A DNA stretch of 64,000 bases from Sophora flavescens (lineage: Eukaryota > Streptophyta > Magnoliopsida > Fabales > Fabaceae), in contig CM061062.1 in the NCBI GenBank assembly GCA_030762895.1, positions 287,490,397 to 287,554,396 on the forward strand, given 5' to 3'. The first letter of the stretch is position 1, and the number at the start of each line of letters is the position of its first letter. The position numbers were made by a program, and so were the translations under genes. The notes under the pieces are model-generated. The model did no database searches. It was not told the DNA's origin and saw only the letters and a program-made list of their open reading frames with translations. Below, piece by piece: positions 12,224 through 22,841 of the stretch.

Positions 12224-13423
12224 GAATTTCCTAACAACTATAAGTCGCAGAAAGAGTATATGTGGGACGCATCTTTAGAGGGTCTCGTCGGGGACATATT
12301 TGAGCATAAAAGCTCACTGGTCATGAAGAATCTGACAAATAAGCTGAGGAAGGGTAAGAGTAAGGGGAAGTGGGTGGATCCTGAGATCAGGAGGCAGTTG
12401 GACCAAAGATTGGGCTGCGAGAAGTTCCAGGAGATCCAGGCCACAGCTCGGCGTAATCGAGCTTCTGATGGTGGTGCATGTGCTTGGGCCGGCGGGTCGA
12501 AATCAGCCGCCGCCCACTACGACGAGCTGGTAATACTTAAAACTTTTGACTTAGTATACTATTTAATGAGTTTTCATTTTTAAATATTCTTATGAATTTA
12601 AGATTATATTTTTTTGTGCAGAAAGCACAGAAACAACGGGCCCCCACTGCTATGGAGTTGGTGGAGAGGACGAAGAAGTTGAAGTCGGGGACATGGGTCA
12701 ACGACAAGGCACGTAACTATGCTGTAAGAAAAAAAACACAATTTAGTGTTTACTTGTAATTTGTTACAATTGATTTGTTGATATTGATTATAATTTTAAC
12801 TAAATCTCTTCATCTATACTTTGCAGGTGGGCTTCAACGAGAAGAATGATGATGCCATATCACGTGCCTCATAGTCACAAGATGAGGCCTTGACTGGTGA
12901 TGGACCCAGCTCTCCTATCTCCGTCGACGATAATGCCATTTATTTGGAGGTCGTCGGGGACAGGAACAAGAAGGGGCACATATATGGCCTCGGACACCTG
13001 GGAGGCGAGTTTATCACTTCATCATCCGGCACGCCTGTTCCTCCCTACGTCGATACCGTCCCTCGGGAGCAGTTCAACCAAATGCAAGACACCATCACGC
13101 AGCTGAACGCGGAGCTTCGGGAGAAGAGCGAGAGAAAGCAGCAGATGGCGAACCAGATTGAATAGTTGACTCAGACACACCAGCAGCTGATGTAGACGAG
13201 CATCGAGCAGGGCCGGACACTGCGGTTGGTGTTTGAGCGGATGAGGATCTAGACTCCAGTTGCTCAGGGTGATGCTCTGACGGTTGTGCCGCCTGTTGCC
13301 GCTCCTCCAGTTCCGCCGCCAGCTACTGATGCTGCTACTTCAGAGGACGAACAGATAGCAGACGTTGGCGGCACGGACATTGAGGATGATTGGGTTCCTC
13401 CCCCTCCCCCTCATCATGACTGA
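11621..13423 (+). pseudogene. TNPA-like (Ptta/En/Spm plant transposase) gene, decayed
   Basis: The frame begins at ATG 11621 with an Arg/Gly-rich start (MADSSRGRGHRGRGRA), followed by a Ser/Pro-rich linker. A central block contains KFDGPWPTWK (about 12070), then GKWVDPEIRRQL and an alanine-rich part to about 12530. Later exons contain GTWVND and then YLEVVGDRNKKGHIYGLG, typical of the plant En/Spm transposase_24 family. A Glu/Gln-rich coiled-coil stretch follows (about 13080-13250), and the frame ends in PPPPPHHD at 13423. AT-rich gaps with GT...AG ends (for example 12531-12621 and 12724-12826) look like introns. In-frame stops at 12126, 12871, 13163, 13193 and 13249 break it. Its role in an active element would be binding the AGCGACCGAAA sites. 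Confidence 0.8.
12180..12223. repeat. (TA)n(CA)n microsatellite
   Basis: About 13 TA units run directly into about 9 CA units, within a presumed intron of the TNPA-like gene. Confidence 0.9.
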
Positions 13424-13623
13424 TTTTTTTTCATTTTTTTTTGATTTTAAACGATTCTTTTACGACACTTTGGATTATTTTTTTATGTATATTCATTATT
13501 TCTTATGATTGTATATTTCATCAGTAATTTGGTGTGTTTTATTAGTAATTTTGTTAAACTTTAAAGCAAAACAAATTTTTTGTATTATTTTAAAAATTAA
13601 ATTTTAAAAAAATTAATAAAATC

Positions 13624-14017
13624 CAGTTTAGAGACCGAATTAGTAACCAATAATTCGGTCGCTAAACTTTAGTTAACATCAAAAAATTGTCGTCTAGCGA
13701 CCAAATATCGGTCGCTAATATAGGCTAACAGTAACCAACATTAGCGACCGAACTAGCAACTGATTATCGGTCGGTAAAAATGGTTACCAAACAATGCCAC
13801 CAACCGTATAGCGACCGTTTTTTATTATTTAGCGACCGAAAATACGGTCGTTATTTAGCGACCAAATTTATATATCGGTCTCTAAAATCTTAGCGACCGG
13901 GTTATCAGCCACCACCATGAATCGGTCACTAATTCGGTCGCTAAATTAAATAGCGACCGAATTAGCAGATTTAGCGACTGAATATGCCGGTCGCGAAACA
14001 GTTGATTTTTTGTAGTG
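13624..14017 (+). repeat. Right terminal and subterminal repeats of the CACTA element
   Basis: More than a dozen copies of AGCGACCGAA or its inverted form TTCGGTCGCTA, some mutated, precede the TTTTTTGTAGTG terminus. The density is higher than at the left end. These are the expected TNPA-type binding sites. Confidence 0.85.
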
Positions 14018-15148
14018 CCAGTTGAATCCCAGAAAAGGGCGCGCTGCTTAAGTACGCACGTGCTCAACAGTCAGCACGACTGTGCTTGACTGTGAACTCA
14101 GCACGCTCGTGCTGACGGGTGAGCACGCCCGTGCTCACCTGTGTAGACCAGAATGCTGAAATAGGGGTTTCACCCCAAACACCTTAAAAGATTTAATAAG
14201 ATACCAAACGAACATGAAGACCAAAGACAAGTGATAAGATGATGTTGTACCTTGGTAGCCGAGTGGCCAAGGGGGCCTTGATGCTTAATGGTCAAGGTGT
14301 TGAGCTCTGATGCTTTTTGGTCTGAGTGTTGTTTAACGTTTAAAGTTAAAAGATTAATGCTGATGTTATCTTTGGTGCTTGTTGGCTAAAGACGTTAAAC
14401 CATAATAAATGGTGTTGATGGAGGTCGTGGCCCCCGTGGTGGCGCATCCTAGAGTATGGTGCGTCGGTTTTCCAAGGGGTCCATCCATGGTAAGGTGAAC
14501 TGCCTCAGTGTTGGTACTTATTGGCCAATGTGGAAATGTAACTCCGAAGTCGTACGCCCGGTGTAGATGGATCCACATGCATTCGGAGTAGCGAGTCGCA
14601 TTGCATTATATGATTGATGAATGTGATATGTGATATACTTATTATTGTTGATATGATGTGTACGATGTTGCTTTGTTGTATGTTCATCTTGCTAACTATC
14701 CTGTTGTCGTTATGTTTATACTTATGGTTCTTACTCCCCGTCTTTTGTTGTTTGCTTTGCATGTATCTTTTTGGTTATGCAGATGACGGTGAGCAGCTTG
14801 CTGAGGAGTGACTCTGAGGAGCCGCTACTCGTAGTTTAGTTATGTTTGGTTTCAGTTTGTTTATCCGAGTTGTTTATCGGATTGGTTATACCAACTCTGT
14901 AATGTGACATCCGGGTTGGGTTTCGTTTATATCTTTCGTTATGCTTATGTTATGTCTTTCTTTTTAAAAATATTTGTTATGTTTTATTTTCCGCGTTGAG
15001 ACCTTGTTACAACGTGGTATTCTTTACTCATTGGTTTTCTTTTCTAATAAATGATATGCATGTGTTTATCTTATTTTGAAAAAATAAATTATTTCCTTCC
15101 ATGTTATCGCTTTATAATTACGTGCGGGGTAGAGGGTGTCACAACTTC

Positions 15149-15614
15149 TCTCTCCTCTACCTCTCCGCTTCAACATAATTCAATGCTCCTTCTGTGCCAT
15201 TTACCGGTTTCATTCCTCCTTTATTAGACATCTTTTTGGTCCTACCACATGCTCATTTATCACAGAAGCTCGACCAAAGGGTCCATTAGCTTAGAACAAT
15301 AGTTCATCTCTATTGATGATTGAAAAATTGACGGACATCAAACAAAATGATCGAATTTGCAATACTAAAAAATAAGGGATTGAATGTGCTAAAAAAACAA
15401 CAGAGACCAAAATCGCACATGACAAGTAGTAAGGGGACCAAAAGTACAATTAAGACAAAATACAATAAAAAAGAAAGTCTAATATTCAAAACATGGCTTC
15501 CGCTTTTAAAACTAAAAAATAATGGAACTCTCATGTGGCAAGTACGACTTCCCATGCATTCAAGGAAAAAAAAATCATAAAAGAAGTCTAACATCTTATG
15601 AATGGCTTCCATTT
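15149..15614. other. Intergenic DNA right of the solo LTR
   Basis: No gene supported. The first 150 bp continue the sequence present left of 3157 across the solo LTR insertion site. From about 15320 a stretch containing GGGGACCAAAAGTACAATTAAG has the look of a dispersed repeat, with no ends found. Confidence 0.4.
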
Positions 15615-16081
15615 TTATTTTTTCTTACTGTCGGATCAGTTCGGTTTTGGATGGGAAAAAACCGAACCAATCAAAAAATGGTTTGGTTCGTTTGGTTAGA
15701 TTTAAAGAATTTTTTCTACCAAACCAAAACCATTCAAGAACGGGTTGGTTCGGTCCATTTCGGACCCGAAGATTATTAAATTTAAAAATATACAAAACAC
15801 TAAAAAAAAATAATAAAAAATAATAATAATTAATATTACACTATTTAAATATAGATAAATATTAATATCTAATAAATATTAAATATTAAATATTAAAATA
15901 TAGTAATTGGTTCGGTTTCAGAATCCTTGAAATCGAGAACTGGACCAATCACCATCGGATTTAGTTTGGTTCGGCTAGGCTCGTTTCGGACCCGAATACA
16001 AAAAAAATCAGAACCAATTTAATTGATTTGATTTGGATCTTCGGGTTCATCGAGTTAATGGTTCGAGTTTTACACCCCTAA
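15615..16081. repeat. Probable hAT-type MITE with TTCGGTT-rich ends
   Basis: Both flanks are rich in GGTTCGGTT and CGGACCCGAA motifs around an AT-rich, (AAT)-rich centre, and the right end reads TTTACACCCCTA. This resembles the hAT-type elements with TAGGGGTGT termini. The left terminus and the target duplication could not be fixed. Confidence 0.4.
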
Positions 16082-16244
16082 CTACTTGCATTATAATAAT
16101 AATTTGTACTTCATATGTACAACTTCTCTTTTAAGAATTTTAATTTGGGTACGGTAGGGTAAAATCTTTTTGAAGTTACACTAAGTTACACTAATTTGAT
16201 AATTAACAAACATGAAAAAGTTATTTTAAAAAAGCTTAAAAAGC

Positions 16245-16672
16245 ATCACTCCTTGTCTTGTTTTTTTTTACTAAAAAGGATATTCTTTCATTCAAATTGA
16301 TAAAATACATCGAAAACAATACGAATTCAATATTGCTAAAAACCGAAAAGGATGAATCTGCGAATAAATTCACAGCACCCAGGTTAATAGCATAAAACGA
16401 CAAAATGCCTACAAATATGACAAAATCAAAGTGACATGAATACCCATGCCTTCGGATCTGTAATGTTGACGCCCAAGTCTTGATTGAATCTGTAATGGAT
16501 CGAAGCTGATCCGCCAATCCGAACCAAACGAACACCGCAATAAGACGGGAAACCAAACGACGCCACAACAAGACGACGAACAAAACACCGCTACACGCAA
16601 ACGACTAAAAGACGAAAGAAAAATCAAATCTATGTGAAAAAACTACTTATTTAAATAAAATAAGAGAAAAAA
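16245..16672 (-). mobile_element. Retroposon tail, copy A of three
   Basis: About 420 bp are shared with 18405-18825 and 44095-44540. On the minus strand the unit ends in an A-rich tail (T-run at the left on the + strand), as expected for a LINE- or SINE-type retroposon. A shared internal phrase is GATCTGTAA(T/C)(G/A)TTGA(C/T)GCCCA (approximate). All three copies lie in the same orientation. No reverse transcriptase is seen, so it is either a 5'-truncated LINE end or a non-coding retroposon. Confidence 0.55.
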
Positions 16673-16978
16673 CGATATAATAGGGCGAGTAGTCAATATC
16701 TTTTAATTATTGATTTCAAAATAAAAATTGAAAAGACATTTGAATATAACTAGCATCGAAATATGCCTACTGTGTTCTTATAAATGAACAATGATTAGTT
16801 TAAAAAGTTGGTCAATACTTACATAATAAATTGCTACTGTCATCCATAAACACTTTTTTTATTTTGTGTTTGGAATAAAACATTTTTTATTTAAGAAAGT
16901 AAAAGGAACTCTAATAAACTAAACAAACACTTAATGATTTATCAATGAATATAAAATTTAGGAAAAGAGTCTTCTAAA
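16673..16978. other. AT-rich spacer before the pararetrovirus-like frame
   Basis: No feature recognised. The sequence is AT-rich and non-coding. Confidence 0.5.
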
Positions 16979-17773
16979 ATGAATCTGCTTCTAAAATCCA
17001 CACACACAGATATGGCAGCTATTGTCTTTAGGGTAAAAGGAAACAATGCCCTAAGTACTGTTAAATTATTAATCCAGGGTTTCACAAGAAGCCTTAAAGG
17101 ATGGTGGGATAATAATTTAAGAAACACTGATAGACAAACAATTCTCACTTTTGTGAAAACAGAGATAAGAAATAATGAACAAGGAGAACCTGAACCCATT
17201 CAAATAAAACAACAAGTAGAGGCATTGATATTTGCAATATCTAAAGCCTTCATTGGGGATGCTAATGTCTTTACAGACACATCCCTTGAAATTCTCAATA
17301 ACCTTTATTGTCCAACCTTAGGCGAATTTAGATGGTACAAAGATAACTTTTTGGCAAAAATTTACACTAGGACAGACCGTAGAGAATCCTATTGGAAAGA
17401 CATATTCATTTATGACCTTCCCAAGAATTTTGCCCAAAAAGTAAGAATCCAGATAAAAACTGAGTACCCAGATACTCCTTTGGAAGAATTAACCTATGGA
17501 ATAATAATTTCTATAATAAACAAAACAGGCTTACAATTTTGTACCGATATTAAAATGCATAGGCAAGCCAAATTTGAGAGTAAAACCAATAATAGAGAAT
17601 TAGGTAATTTCTGTGAACAATTTGGTTATGAAAAGTTAACCCTCCTTCTAAACAAAAAAGGGCAAAGCCACAAAGATTTGAATATATCAATCAAATCAGA
17701 GATTAGTTCCATAACGGACCCGAAAGGCCTAAGTCGTGGAAATACCCTTATCCCACTCGACCCAAATGGCTAA
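16979..17773 (+). CDS. Endogenous pararetrovirus-like coat-protein fragment
   Basis: An uninterrupted 264-codon frame from ATG 16979 in otherwise stop-rich DNA. Around residues 34-45 it contains KGWWDN after a glycine-phenylalanine motif, a signature I recognise from coat-protein regions of caulimovirids (petuvirus- and florendovirus-like sequences integrated in plant genomes). The rest is rich in Lys, Asn and Ile, with a single Cys near the C-terminus where a Lys-rich tail would be expected. Zinc finger, protease and reverse transcriptase are absent, and no viral sequence is seen on either side, so only a fragment of the polyprotein remains. The start codon may not be the native one. An alternative is the gag of an unusual LTR element. 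Identification is by motif memory only. Confidence 0.55.
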   Translation: MNLLLKSTHTDMAAIVFRVKGNNALSTVKLLIQGFTRSLKGWWDNNLRNTDRQTILTFVKTEIRNNEQGEPEPIQIKQQVEALIFAISKAFIGDANVFTDTSLEILNNLYCPTLGEFRWYKDNFLAKIYTRTDRRESYWKDIFIYDLPKNFAQKVRIQIKTEYPDTPLEELTYGIIISIINKTGLQFCTDIKMHRQAKFESKTNNRELGNFCEQFGYEKLTLLLNKKGQSHKDLNISIKSEISSITDPKGLSRGNTLIPLDPNG

Positions 17774-17930
17774 CTAGGACGAGTTTTGAAAAAATAAATA
17801 AAATTCTATTCACTTTATTACAAAAACAAATACATATTTGCTCAGTTTATAAATAAATTTGGCTTATCCATAAAAGTATTTTTTTTTAGGCAACTTATCC
17901 ATAAAAGTTGGTCAAAGCGTTATTGTACAA
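17774..17930. other. AT-rich spacer
   Basis: Short non-coding DNA. A phrase containing TTATCCATAAAAG occurs twice within 40 bp (about 17866 and 17897). Confidence 0.5.
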
Positions 17931-18095
17931 GAGAAATGCTAGTAATAAACTCTCTAACACACTCTTTCTAATACATTTTCTTTTATTGATTGAAATTCAT
18001 GTAGGTCTACAAAATCAAGTGGGACCCACATGAATTTCAACCAATAAAAAAGGATGTATTGGAAAAAATGTGTTGCTAGCACTGCTCATTTTACA
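17931..18095. mobile_element. MITE with long inverted arms
   Basis: The left arm (…ATTGAAATTCATGTAGGTC) and right arm (GGGACCCACATGAATTTCAA…) pair over about 70 bp, and the ends GAGAAATGCTAG and CTAGCACTGCTC also match. The size (about 165 bp) and lack of coding capacity fit a MITE. TACAA appears at both sides and may be the target duplication, but this is not certain. Confidence 0.6.
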
Positions 18096-18404
18096 ATAGT
18101 TCGGTTGAATTAAGATGAATGAGAGTATGAGACTAAATTCGCCAACATTACATATTAAAATCATGTGTTACACTATTACGTGAATTGAACCAGATCAAGA
18201 TAATTATAGTTTGAAAAAAATCCCATATTAGTATTCGAGAGATTTTTGAAATATTAACTTATTTTTTAAATTTTTTTATTAAATTAATTTGATCTTCAAA
18301 TGATTTTTTTTAAATAAAAATTGTTAAAATTCATTATGTGTGTTTGGTTTGTCAAATCCGCTAGCGTATAACATATGAAAAAGTAGTCCCGTTTGGTGAC
18401 TTTT
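18096..18404. other. AT-rich spacer
   Basis: No gene. From about 18340, TTTGGTTTGTCAAATCCGCT may pair with sequence near 19560-19635 (AATCCGCTAA, TTTTTACCAAACAGAG), which would make 18340-19636 one large decayed element interrupted by others. Confidence 0.35.
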
Positions 18405-18825
18405 TTTTTTTGTGTGTGACTATAATGGTATTCATTCATTCAAAAAGGTCAAATACATCTAAAACGATATAAATCCAACATCGCTAAAAACCAAAAAGGA
18501 TGAATTTATGAACACACTCACAGCACCAAATTAATAGTATAATACGGCAAAATCAAAATGTTTACAAAAGTGACAAAATCAAAGTCCCCGGAATACCCAT
18601 GTCTCCGGATCTGTAACATTGACACCCAATTCTCGATCAAATATGTGATGGATCGAAGCAGATCTGCCAATTTGACCCAAACGAACACCGCACCAAAACG
18701 GGAAACCAAACAACGCCCCACCAAGACGACGAACAACAATACCGCCGCACACAGACGACGAAAAACACGAAAAAAAAAAATCTATGTGGAAAAACCACTT
18801 ATTTAGATAAAAGGGTAGAAAAACG
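18405..18825 (-). mobile_element. Retroposon tail, copy B of three
   Basis: Same unit and orientation as the copies near 16.4 kb and 44.3 kb, including the A-rich tail (T-run at 18403-18412) and the phrase TCTATGTGGAAAAACCACTT at the other end. It has diverged more than the other two. Confidence 0.55.
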
Positions 18826-19088
18826 AAGTAACCTTTTTAAAATTAGCATATAGTGTTTTTTTACTAACATAACGTTTTTTTCCAGATGCTGTTTGAAGTA
18901 ACGTTTGAGCTTATAGCATATAACTTGTCATTTTTTCTTCCATTTTTATCCCTAATATCTTAATTAAATTCCACACTTATCCTTAGATAATAAAATAAAA
19001 CACTAATCGTTTAACATAGTATATAAATACGAATTAATTTCATTATTTAGATTTATATCTAAGATAAAAAATAGAATATATATTTTTA
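18826..19088. other. AT-rich spacer
   Basis: Nothing recognised. Confidence 0.5.
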
Positions 19089-19271
19089 GAGTTTAATTGG
19101 TATGCATTGTTAGTGTAAAGTTTTTTACACCGTCAATCAATCATAAATCATGGTTTAAATGACTTTTAAGGTGATTTGGATAAGAATCAAAGATTTTCAA
19201 TGATGTGCCGATTTATTATTGGTTAACAGTGTAAAAAACCTTTATACTCACAGTGCATACCAATTAAACTC
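19089..19271. mobile_element. Small MITE, copy 1 of two
   Basis: The terminal inverted repeat is GAGTTTAATTGG...CCAATTAAACTC, with inner arms pairing GTGTAAAG(T)TTTTTACAC-type sequence. A related copy lies at 45951-46132. It is 183 bp and non-coding. The target duplication was not resolved. Confidence 0.65.
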
Positions 19272-20271
19272 ATATTTTTATCTTTAATATAATTTTTTTT
19301 ATAAAAACCGTATCGGTATATAATTTTATTTGTATTATTATATTTTATTTATTAAAAATGATTAAAACTAAATTAAAAATGATAAAAATGATTACTATTT
19401 TAATTTTTAAAATGATAAATAATTTTAAATAAATTAAAGTGTTAAAAGTGATAATTATTTTAAAATAAATAATATATATATATATATATACAATTTATAT
19501 AAAAAAAATGCAAACATATTTTTTATGTCATTTTACATTGATCAGCTAGTCTAACCGCTAATTTTATCAAATACTTCAAATCCAATCCGCTAACTTATTC
19601 GCTATCCGATATCCGTTTGTTTTTACCAAACAGAGCCATAATAAAATTGATGTCAAATAATAATCATCAATTTAATCATATAAAAAATCATCAAAATATT
19701 ATTGAATTTTTTAAAAAACTAAATTATTATTCTACCAATCCGAAGAATAGAAAAAAAAAAAATGAAACAAATCAAACAATGGAAGTGCGGAAGTGGTGTT
19801 GACTAGAGATGGTTATATGGATCTGGATCTGCAGACACTGTGTTTAACCTACAGTCCGCCCGGATTTGAACATCCTAAAATGCAAGTCTATTTAAATGCG
19901 GTTTTTTTGGGTCCAGTCCGTTTAACTCGTAAGTTTAACGGACTCGATCCGTGGATTTACGGACTCGTCCACGGACTGATACACTTTTAATAAATATTTT
20001 TTTAGCTATATTGGGTCACAAAAATTCGATTTTTGATTATTAAAGCATAATCAAAACATAAGCAACATACGCAACGCTCGTCAACTGTTTTTGATGATTT
20101 GGCCATCAATCATATGTTGCGTTGTAAATTAAAGCATCCAAGTCCTATATAGGATAAAAAACTTTAAGCATTTTTGCTAAAGACTAGAATTTGAAGCAAT
20201 CAAAGTAACAGAAGGAGGATAAAATTTCGAACTGTTATCACCAAAGATTAGAGCTTCAAGCAACAATAGCG
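19272..20271. other. Intergenic DNA, AT-rich
   Basis: No gene supported. It contains a (TA)n run near 19471-19490 and a 19795-19990 stretch with repeated GGACTCG and CCGT motifs that looks like the end of a hAT-type MITE. Short reading frames there are by-products of the repeats. Confidence 0.4.
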
Positions 20272-22388
20272 GCTTTTTTTTTTTTTTTTTTTTGACTCAA
20301 TTGGGTTTTTTTAGAAACTATTTATCAATTTAGGATTGTTCTGAAACTATTTATTAATGGGGTCCTTTTAAACACGTGGCATATTTTATTTTTTTTTCAC
20401 TCTGATGGGTCAAAGGCGTCAGTCAGACTGGCACCTACCAGTATTAAAAAAAATAATAAAAAAACAATTGATAGCAATAATAAGAGGTATAATAAAATAA
20501 TAGCAATAACAATTTACACTAATAAATATTCATCAATTATTACAGTAGTAAAATTTTTTTTACCTTGTAATAACATTAATGTCATCGTTACTCCCTATAC
20601 TTATAGTATAATTTTTTTTAGCAGCGTTCCTTTAAAATTGCTGGTAACTTTCTTTTAATTATTACAAGGTAAATTTTTTTTACTACTGTAATAATTGATG
20701 AGTATTTATTGGTGTAAATTGTTATTGCTACTATTTTTTATGACTCTTGTGATATTACTTGCTACTTGTTATTAGGGGATTTTTTTATTGCCTCTTGTTG
20801 TTTTAAATAGATACTTTAGCATTAATGTCATCGTTACTCCCTATACTTGTAGTATAATTTTTTTTGTAGCAGTGTTCCTTCTGAATTGCAGGTAACTTTC
20901 TTTTAATTCTTACAAGGTAAATTTTTTTTTACTACTGTAATAATTGATGAATATTTATTGGTGTAAATTGTTATTGCTATTATTTTTTTATGACTCTTGT
21001 GACATTATTTGCTACTTGTTATTAGAGGATTTTTTTTATTGCCACTTGTTGTTTTAAATAAACACTTTAGCATTAATGTCATCGTTACTCCCTATACTTA
21101 TAGTATAATTTTTTTTGTAGCAATGTTCCTTCTAAATTGCAGGTGACTTTCTTTTAATTCTTAAAAGGTAAAAAAAATTTTACTACTGTAATAATTGATG
21201 AATATTTATTGGTGTAAATTATTATTGCTATTATTTTTTTATGACTCTTGTGATATTATTTGCTACTTGTTATTAGGGGATTTTTTTATTGTCTCTTGTT
21301 GTTTTAAATAGATATTTTAGCATTAATGTCATCGTTACTCCCTATACTTATAGTATAATTTTTTTTGTAGCAGTATTCCTTCTAAATTGCAGGTAACTTT
21401 CTTTTAATTCTTACGAGGTAAATTTTTTTTTACTATTGTAATAATTGATGAATATTTATTGGTGTAAATTGTTATTGCTATTATTTTTTTATGACTCTTG
21501 TGATATTATTTGCTACTTGTTATTAGGGATTTTTTTATTGCCTCTTGTTGTTTTAAATAGATACTTTATCATTAATGTCATCGTTACTCCCTATATTTAT
21601 AGTATAATTTTTATTTAGCAGTGTTCCTTCTAAATTGCAGGTAACTTTCTTTTAAGCGTTACAAGATAATTTTTTTTACTACTGTAATAATTGATTAATA
21701 TTTATTGGTGTAAATTGTTATTACTATTATTTTTTATGCCTCTTGTGATATTACTTGCTACTTGCTACTGATAAATAGTTTCTAAAAGAAACCCATTTTG
21801 GTCAAAAAACCATTTAAAACAACGAGACAATAAAAAAATCCCATAATAACAAGTAGTAAATAATATCATAAGAGTCATAAAAAAATAATAGCAATAACAA
21901 ATTACACCAATAAATATTCATCAATTATTAGAGTAGTAAAAAAAAATTTACCTTGTAAGAATAAAAAGAAAGTTACCAGCAATTTTAAAGGAACACTGCT
22001 AAAAAAATTATACTATAAGTATAGGGAGTAACGATGATATTAATACTATTATAAGGTAAAAAAAAATTACTACTGTAATAATTGATGAATATTTATTGGT
22101 GTAAATTGTTATTGTTATTATTTTTTTATACCTCTTATTATTACTATTAATTGTCTTTTTTTTTAATACTGGTAGGCAGTCTGCCTGGTGTCTTTGACTT
22201 GGAAGGTGCCTGACAAAGGCGCCATTCAGACAAAGGCGTCAGCCAGACTGGTGCCTTTGACCCGTCAGAGTGGAAAAAAATAAAATATGCCACATGTCTA
22301 AAAGGACTTCCTATTGATAAGTAGTTTCAAAACAACCATAAACTGATAAATAGTTTTTAAAAGGAACCTAGTTTGATGAAAAAGCACG
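20272..22388. mobile_element. Mutator-like fold-back element, 2.1 kb, non-autonomous
   Basis: The two ends are inverted relatives over about 170 bp: ACTATTTATCA, TTTTAAACACGTGGCATATT and CACTCTGATGGGTCAAAGGC on the left correspond to inverted copies on the right (about 22195-22360). The 9-bp flanks ACAATAGCG (20263-20271) and ACAATAGCT (22389-22397) match in 8 of 9 positions, the duplication size of Mutator-like elements. The interior has no transposase and is filled by a tandem array. Superfamily is inferred from the flank length and the long inverted ends. Confidence 0.65.
20560..22075. repeat. Tandem array of a ~249-bp unit with one inverted copy
   Basis: The anchor GTCATCGTTACTCCCTATA starts at 20581, 20827, 21078, 21328 and 21577, giving periods of 246, 251, 250 and 249 bp. 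About 21780-22035 the same unit is present in inverted orientation (TATAGGGAGTAACGATGA), followed by another partial direct copy. Units are 90-95 percent alike by eye. The array fills the fold-back element. Confidence 0.85.
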
Positions 22389-22397
22389 ACAATAGCT

Positions 22398-22841
22398 GTA
22401 TGTACACACCAAATAGAGAGTCACTTCGATATAAAATGGGTTTAGACAAAAATGACCATTTCATTTAGTTTGAGTAGAAAAAAGTGTTCGAAATCACTTC
22501 ATATATGTCCAGAAAACAGGAAAAAAATGGAAGCAGATCTGAAATTGGTTGCGGCTGGTGGCACGTCGGCGTAAATGCACAGCGAAGAACAAGTGCAGCG
22601 GAAAAGGCTCCGCCAATTCAGCACCGAACAGAGGAGGTCATTTCCATTTTCTGTTTTTTTTTTTTAAATTGAAAATGATTTTAATAAAATGAAAGATTCT
22701 GAGTTGTTGATTTATTTGGTGGGCTTTTCTATTTGTTTTTTTTTTGTTTGATGAAAAAAAAAAATTGGTATAGAGTCCGCGTATTAGACGAACTGAAAGC
22801 GAACTCTATTTTTCAGAATCTATTTATCATACAGATTCTTA
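22398..22841. other. Intergenic DNA
   Basis: No gene supported. A 62-codon frame at 22484-22672 has no recognisable motif. From about 22770, GAGTCCGCGTATTAGACGAACTG begins a stretch that continues after the next MITE, so the MITE interrupted an older sequence. Confidence 0.4.

Larger units (their letters stand above)
4537..14017 (+). mobile_element. CACTA (En/Spm-type) DNA transposon, 9.48 kb
   Basis: The left end is CACTACAAAAAAAGG and the right end is the inverted form TTTTTTGTAGTG. A 3-bp target duplication CCA flanks both ends (4534-4536 and 14018-14020), as expected for the superfamily. Both ends carry subterminal arrays of an 11-12 bp motif around AGCGACCGAAA. The interior has a TNPD-like transposase region (7790-11517) followed by a TNPA-like region (11621-13423), both on the + strand, the usual gene order. 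Both genes carry stops and frameshifts, so this copy cannot move by itself but keeps termini a related transposase could use. It is nested inside the solo LTR and is therefore the younger insertion. Confidence 0.93.
3162..15143 (+). mobile_element. Solo LTR (Ty3-gypsy type) split by a CACTA element
   Basis: The sequence starts TGTAACATCC at 3162 and ends GGGTGTCACA at 15143, the usual terminal form of long gypsy LTRs. It is flanked by the 5-bp direct repeat ACTTC (3157-3161 and 15144-15148). Removing the CACTA insertion (4537-14017 and one CCA) leaves about 2.5 kb with no internal coding region and only one LTR. The element therefore recombined down to a solo LTR. Orientation is set by a TATA box at 3494 followed by the probable transcript start. 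The length would fit a Tekay/Del-type chromovirus, but with no protein that lineage is a guess. Confidence 0.8.

Noticed and set aside
14256..14276. tRNA-like box A (GGTAGCCGAGTGGCCAAGG), as in tRNA-Leu or tRNA-Ser
   Set aside because: No box B (GGTTCGAATCC type) or cloverleaf follows within 100 bp, and it lies inside the solo LTR.
3162..15143. Reading the two LTR halves as a 5' and a 3' LTR of one full element
   Set aside because: The halves are different parts of one LTR and do not repeat each other; the interior is a CACTA transposon with its own ends.
22484..22672. 62-aa frame with Met start
   Set aside because: No motif, no splice context, no partner gene; length is expected by chance.
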